Part shown: positions 5,709 to 8,251 of the stretch, in pieces
Position numbering within the stretch: position 1 is the stretch's first letter
Layout: every line of letters starts with the position of its first letter
Program-made: the position numbers and the translations under genes
Source: Candidatus Anaerobutyricum stercoripullorum
GTDB taxonomy: Bacteria; Bacillota; Clostridia; Lachnospirales; Lachnospiraceae
Assembly: GCA_019114885.1 (NCBI GenBank)
Contig: DXEQ01000320.1
Coordinates: 1-8,251 of the forward strand
Length of the DNA: 8,251 nucleotides
Direction of reading: 5' to 3'
The notes under the pieces: model-generated
Databases searched by the model: none
Told to the model about the DNA's origin: nothing
The model's input: the letters and a program-made list of their open reading frames with translations, nothing else

Positions 5709-7178
5709 ATGGAAAAAAATAATATATATCAGGATATCTCAGTGAGAACCGGCGGTGAGATCTATCTGGGCGTGGTGGGACCGGTCCGAAGCGGAAAATC
5801 CACATTTATCAAGCGCTTCATGGAACTGATGGTGCTCCCGAAGATCGCCGATGAGCACGAAAGACAGCGGACTCTGGATGAGATGCCGCAGAGCGGCACC
5901 GGCAAGACCATCATGACCACAGAACCGAAGTTCATCCCGAAGGAGGCGGCGGAACTGCCCCTGGAAGATATGAAGGTGAAGGTCCGCCTGATCGACTGTG
6001 TGGGGTTCATGGTGGCGGGAGCCGGGGGACATCTGGAAAACGGGCAGGAACGCCTTGTAAAGACCCCTTGGTTTGATTATGAAGTACCTTTTACCAAGGC
6101 GGCGGAGTACGGGACGAGAAAAGTCATCAGAGACCATTCCACCATCGGAATTCTGGTGACCACCGACGGTTCCTTCGGGGAGATTCCCCGGGATTCCTAC
6201 GTGGAGGCAGAAAAAAGAACGGTGGAGGAGCTTCTCGCCATCGGCAAACCGTTTCTGGTGCTGCTGAACAGCGACCGCCCGTATTCCAAAGCCACGCAGA
6301 ATCTGGCAGAGAAACTCTCAAAAGAGTACCACACCACTGTCATGCCGGTAAACTGCGATCAGCTGCGTCAGGAGGATATCCAGGAAATCATGAAAAATGT
6401 ACTGCTGGAATTCCCTCTTTCTTCCGTGGGCTTTTATCTGCCGAAATGGGTGGAGACCCTTAGGGATGATCACTGGCTGAAGAAATCCATTCTGGATCTG
6501 ATGCGGGAATATCTGGCGGATAAAGAGAAGATGAAAGACGTCTACAAAAAACCGGTGCCGAATAATGAATACATGGAATCCGGAAAAGTGGAGAAAATCC
6601 ACATGGATACCGGAGAGGTGGAAGTACGAATCCAGATCAGAGATTCTTACTATTACGAGATACTCTCTGATTTGACAGGCATTTCCATCAAAAATGAATA
6701 CCATCTCATCCGGATCATGAAGGAACTGTCCGAAAAGAAAAGAGAATTTGAGGAGGTGTCGCAGGCGCTTAAGGACGCCAGGGAGCGCGGCTACGGCGTG
6801 ATGAAACCGGCTCTGTCGGAGATCACTCTCTCGGAACCGGAAGTGGTCAAACACGGCAGCAAATTTGGTGTGAAGATCCGGGCGGAGGCGCCGTCCATTC
6901 ATCTGATCCGGGCAAACCTGACTACGGAGATCGCGCCGATCGTGGGAACGCAGCTGCAGGCGGAGGATCTGATTACATATATCCGGGAACAGGCGGGAGA
7001 GGATCCGAAAGAAATCTGGAACGTCAACATTTTCGGAAAAACACTCAATCAGCTGGTGGACGACGGCATTTCCGGCAAAGTGACCAAAATTAATGAGGAC
7101 AGTCAGGAAAAACTGCAGAGTGCCATGGAAAAGATTGTCAACGAGAGCAGCGGAGGGCTGATCTGCATTATCATTTAG
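5709..7178 (+). CDS. spoIVA: Stage IV sporulation protein A (spore coat base-layer ATPase)
   Basis: 489 aa, about the length of B. subtilis SpoIVA (492). This mother-cell protein binds and hydrolyses ATP to polymerise irreversibly around the forespore, where SpoVM recruits it, making the platform for coat assembly; it is also needed for the cortex. Visible: Walker A GPVRSGKST (24-32, Lys30 as in B. subtilis), the sensor-threonine region TIMTTEP with Thr70-Thr71, the Walker-B-like RLIDCVGF with Asp96, then the middle domain, and a C-terminal domain ending in SSGGLICIII, the highly conserved tail used for forespore localisation. No key residue is missing. Start: ATG with GGGGAGGG seven bases upstream. 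It is its own transcription unit, with terminators on both sides and a sigma-E promoter. It marks the organism as an endospore former. Confidence 0.97.
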   Translation: MEKNNIYQDISVRTGGEIYLGVVGPVRSGKSTFIKRFMELMVLPKIADEHERQRTLDEMPQSGTGKTIMTTEPKFIPKEAAELPLEDMKVKVRLIDCVGFMVAGAGGHLENGQERLVKTPWFDYEVPFTKAAEYGTRKVIRDHSTIGILVTTDGSFGEIPRDSYVEAEKRTVEELLAIGKPFLVLLNSDRPYSKATQNLAEKLSKEYHTTVMPVNCDQLRQEDIQEIMKNVLLEFPLSSVGFYLPKWVETLRDDHWLKKSILDLMREYLADKEKMKDVYKKPVPNNEYMESGKVEKIHMDTGEVEVRIQIRDSYYYEILSDLTGISIKNEYHLIRIMKELSEKKREFEEVSQALKDARERGYGVMKPALSEITLSEPEVVKHGSKFGVKIRAEAPSIHLIRANLTTEIAPIVGTQLQAEDLITYIREQAGEDPKEIWNVNIFGKTLNQLVDDGISGKVTKINEDSQEKLQSAMEKIVNESSGGLICIII

Positions 7179-7185
7179 GAAAGCG

Positions 7186-7230
7186 AAAAAATTCTTCGGA
7201 GGCGGGAGAAGGGCCTTCGGGGGATTTTTT
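7186..7230 (+). terminator. Rho-independent terminator after spoIVA
   Basis: A long stem of 17 pairs including G-T wobbles: AAAAAATTCTTC then GGAGG (7186-7202) against CCTTC then GGGGGATTTTTT (7214-7230), with an 11-base purine-rich loop. The T-run is six bases (7225-7230). It begins eight bases past the spoIVA stop. The A-run on the 5' side also gives it potential on the other strand. Confidence 0.78.
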
Positions 7231-7260
7231 CTGTCCCTTTTGCCCGAAACGTGGTTTCTG

Positions 7261-7288
7261 TTGCTTTTTCCGGTGAAAATGCTATAAT
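7261..7288 (+). promoter_or_regulatory. Strong extended -10 promoter for RNase HI
   Basis: A perfect TATAAT (7283-7288) is preceded by TGC, giving an extended -10, with TTGCTT (7261-7266) as a partial -35 at a 16-base spacer. Transcription should begin near 7295, about 29 bases before the TTG start, so the mRNA has a short leader with its ribosome site. Confidence 0.78.
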
Positions 7289-7310
7289 TGAGAAAAAACG
7301 TTCGCAAAAA

Positions 7311-7316
7311 AAGGAG
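7311..7316 (+). promoter_or_regulatory. Ribosome binding site supporting a TTG start for RNase HI
   Basis: AAGGAG lies seven bases before TTG at 7324-7326. The only longer in-frame option, TTG at 7288, overlaps the -10 box and would add a basic 12-residue extension not seen in RNase HI, so it is rejected. Confidence 0.8.
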
Positions 7317-7323
7317 AAGAATA

Positions 7324-7803
7324 TTGAGAGTAACGATATACACCGACGGCTCCGCCCGGGGGAATCCGGGACCGGGCGGTTACGGGACTGTATTAATGTA
7401 TACGGATTCCAAAGGAAACTGCCACAGAAGAGAGCTGTCCGGGGGCTTTAAAAACACGACCAACAACCGCATGGAGCTTCTGGCGGCCATCGTGGGACTG
7501 GAAGCGCTGATCCGGCCCTGTGAGGTCGATATCTACTCAGACTCTCAGTATCTGGTGAAGGCCTTTCAAGAACACTGGATCGATGGATGGAAGAAGAAAA
7601 ACTGGATGCGGAACCGGAAGGAGCCGGTGAAGAACACAGATATGTGGAAGAGACTGCTGGCGGCCATGGAACATCACAAGGTTACTTTTCACTGGGTAAA
7701 AGGACATGCGGGGCATCCTGAGAATGAACGATGCGATTCGCTGGCGGTGGAAGCGGCGCTTCAGGAGAACCTGCCGGAAGATGCCGGTATGGCCTCCGCG
7801 TGA
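7324..7803 (+). CDS. rnhA: Ribonuclease HI
   Basis: 159 aa counted from the TTG at 7324 (E. coli RNase HI is 155). The enzyme cuts the RNA strand of RNA-DNA hybrids, removing R-loops and primer RNA in the cytoplasm. The acidic metal-binding residues are all visible: Asp8 in YTDGSARGNPGPGG, Glu51 in NNRMELLA, Asp73 in YSDSQYLV, and Asp138 in NERCDSLA, with the catalytic-loop His128 in VKGHAGH. The basic, Trp-rich substrate-handling segment (WIDGWKKKNWMRNRK, about 85-99) is present, so this is the E. coli-like type with a handle, not a handle-less form or one with an N-terminal hybrid-binding domain. It has its own promoter and sits alone between terminators. The last ~15 residues (ENLPEDAGMASA end) are a variable tail. 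Start choice rests on the ribosome site and the family N-terminus. Confidence 0.95.
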   Translation: MRVTIYTDGSARGNPGPGGYGTVLMYTDSKGNCHRRELSGGFKNTTNNRMELLAAIVGLEALIRPCEVDIYSDSQYLVKAFQEHWIDGWKKKNWMRNRKEPVKNTDMWKRLLAAMEHHKVTFHWVKGHAGHPENERCDSLAVEAALQENLPEDAGMASA

Positions 7804-7868
7804 GAAAGGCAGAACAAAAAAATACTCAAGAAGAAAAAGAAAACACAGATGCAGGAAAGAACCGATAG

Positions 7869-7903
7869 TTTTTCTGCAAAAAATTGCAAAAGAAGTGTTT
7901 TTT
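7869..7903 (+). terminator. Probable AT-rich terminator after RNase HI
   Basis: TTTTTCTGCAA (7869-7879) pairs with TTGCAAAAGAA (7884-7894) around an AAAA loop, with one C-A mismatch and one G-T wobble. GTG and then six T (7898-7903) follow. The stem is AT-rich and the T-run is offset by three bases, so efficiency is uncertain. Confidence 0.5.
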
Positions 7904-7914
7904 ATTTTGTTGTA

Positions 7915-7947
7915 TGGTATAATGATTGCATTACAAATGCAATCAAA
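7915..7947 (+). repeat. Copy 1 of a 33-bp promoter plus inverted-repeat unit
   Basis: It begins with an extended -10 box, TGG then TATAAT (7918-7923). An inverted repeat follows at once: arms GATTGCATT (7924-7932) and AATGCAATC (7936-7944) around ACA, extended to ten pairs by T7923 and A7945. The predicted start of transcription (~7930) falls inside the inverted repeat, the usual place for a repressor operator. No good -35 is visible 16-18 bases upstream. The unit recurs at 8046-8078 with one mismatch. Confidence 0.75.
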
Positions 7948-7965
7948 AGCGGCCCTGCCGCTTTT
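7945..7965 (+). terminator. Terminator-like hairpin between the two promoter units
   Basis: AAAAGCGGC (7945-7953) and GCCGCTTTT (7957-7965) form a perfect nine-pair stem with a CCT loop, the T-run being four bases within the stem. It abuts promoter unit 1. A smaller hairpin, TCCTGC/GCAGGA (7965-7979), follows. The A-run/T-run symmetry means it could act in both directions. It may stop RNA from unit 1 or read-through from rnhA, or be part of a conditional leader. Confidence 0.5.
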
Positions 7966-8045
7966 CCTGCTGCGCAGGATTATACCGGCGAGCCACGGCT
8001 TGAGAAGCAAATGTCGCGTTCGCGCCGCTTTCTTTTCTGCGCACG

Positions 8046-8078
8046 TGGTATAATGATCGCATTACAAATGCAATCAAA
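8046..8078 (+). repeat. Copy 2 of the 33-bp promoter plus inverted-repeat unit
   Basis: Same unit as 7915-7947, shifted by 131 bases, with one change (C8058 in place of T7927) that breaks one pair in the left arm. It holds an extended -10, TGG then TATAAT (8049-8054), and arms 8055-8063 and 8067-8075 around ACA. This copy is the proximal promoter for the alarmone synthetase: predicted start ~8061, ahead of the AAGGTGGAGG ribosome site (8082-8091). Confidence 0.8.
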
Positions 8079-8098
8079 TATAAGGTGGAGGTGATGGT

Positions 8099-8251
8099 AT
8101 GGAGATACAGTTATGGCGGGAATTACTGGATCCGTATCAGCTTGCGGTGGATGAACTGGAAGTCAAGTTCAACCACGTGATCACGGAGCACAGAACCCGG
8201 GGATTGTATTCTCCCATTGAATCTGTAGAGGGACGGTTAAAAAGTATTGTC
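8099..8251 (+). CDS. RelQ/YjbM-type small alarmone synthetase (GTP pyrophosphokinase), N-terminal part
   Basis: The first 51 codons of a gene that runs off the window edge. The translation opens MEIQLWRELLDPYQLAVDEL and includes KFNHV, YSPIESVEGRLKSIV. This matches the start of RelQ/YjbM-type small alarmone synthetases, which have a helical PYxxAVxEL segment and then SPIExVxGRxKxxxSI. These enzymes make (p)ppGpp by moving pyrophosphate from ATP to GTP or GDP and lack the hydrolase domain. The catalytic residues lie beyond the window. Start: the ATG at 8099 has GGAGG (8087-8091) seven bases upstream; another ATG at 8094 is in a different frame and gives no family match. Regulation: two tandem promoter/inverted-repeat units lie in front. 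Family assignment is good for so short a piece. Confidence 0.85.
   Translation, partial: MEIQLWRELLDPYQLAVDELEVKFNHVITEHRTRGLYSPIESVEGRLKSIV

Noticed and set aside
6318..7343. 341-codon open frame on the minus strand
   Set aside because: It lies opposite spoIVA, whose motifs are complete, and runs on through the terminator and rnhA promoter region. Its composition (many His, Phe, Arg) is that of a shadow of a coding strand.
7979..7984. TATAAT on the minus strand between the two promoter units
   Set aside because: It is a perfect -10 hexamer, but there is no -35-like element at 16-18 bases, no TG extension, and no gene on that strand to serve.
7915..8078. CRISPR-like array
   Set aside because: Only two repeat units, each containing a -10 promoter box, with a structured GC-rich spacer and no Cas genes nearby.
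7849..8094. 81-codon plus-strand frame between rnhA and the alarmone synthetase
   Set aside because: No ribosome site; it crosses both promoter units and the hairpins. The repeated peptide MIALQMQS in overlapping frames here is only the translated 33-bp repeat.

Overview
The window looks like the chromosome of an endospore-forming member of the Clostridia, most likely a Lachnospiraceae. The reasons are a complete spoIVA with a sigma-E-type promoter, strong AGGAGG-type ribosome binding sites, moderate GC in genes with AT-rich gaps, and protein styles I associate with that family (a CdaR-like regulator, a DUF5721-like protein, and an S41 peptidase with a cytoplasmic tail). The genus cannot be fixed from sequence reading alone.

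Layout, left to right. (1) 26-811: a divergent WecG/TagA/CpsF-type glycosyltransferase homologue that seems to have lost the family's key active-site residues. An AT-rich 200-base gap with a strong terminator follows. (2) 1013-2101: a CdaR/PucR-type regulator. A 10-bp hairpin and 66 bases later comes 2168-3526, a membrane-anchored S41 (CtpA/CtpB-type) peptidase, probably in the same operon. (3) 3546-3674: a tandem 59-bp repeat in the gap between convergent genes. (4) 3680-4159 (minus): a small DUF5721-like protein, divergent from 4281-5555, an M18 zinc aminopeptidase. The 121-base divergent gap holds a promoter and a palindrome. (5) 5709-7178: spoIVA as its own transcription unit, with a terminator on each side and a sigma-E promoter in front. 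(6) 7324-7803: RNase HI with a TTG start and a strong extended -10 promoter. (7) 7804-8098: a regulatory gap with two near-identical 33-bp units, each an extended -10 box followed at once by an inverted repeat, with a terminator-like hairpin between them. It leads into the start of a RelQ-type small alarmone synthetase (8099 to the window edge).

Most genes are ordinary housekeeping or sporulation genes in short transcription units, and I see no phage, IS, CRISPR, tRNA or rRNA. The least ordinary features are the duplicated promoter/inverted-repeat unit in front of the alarmone synthetase, the catalytically degenerate glycosyltransferase homologue, and the tandem 59-bp intergenic repeat. I found no convincing new multi-gene system.
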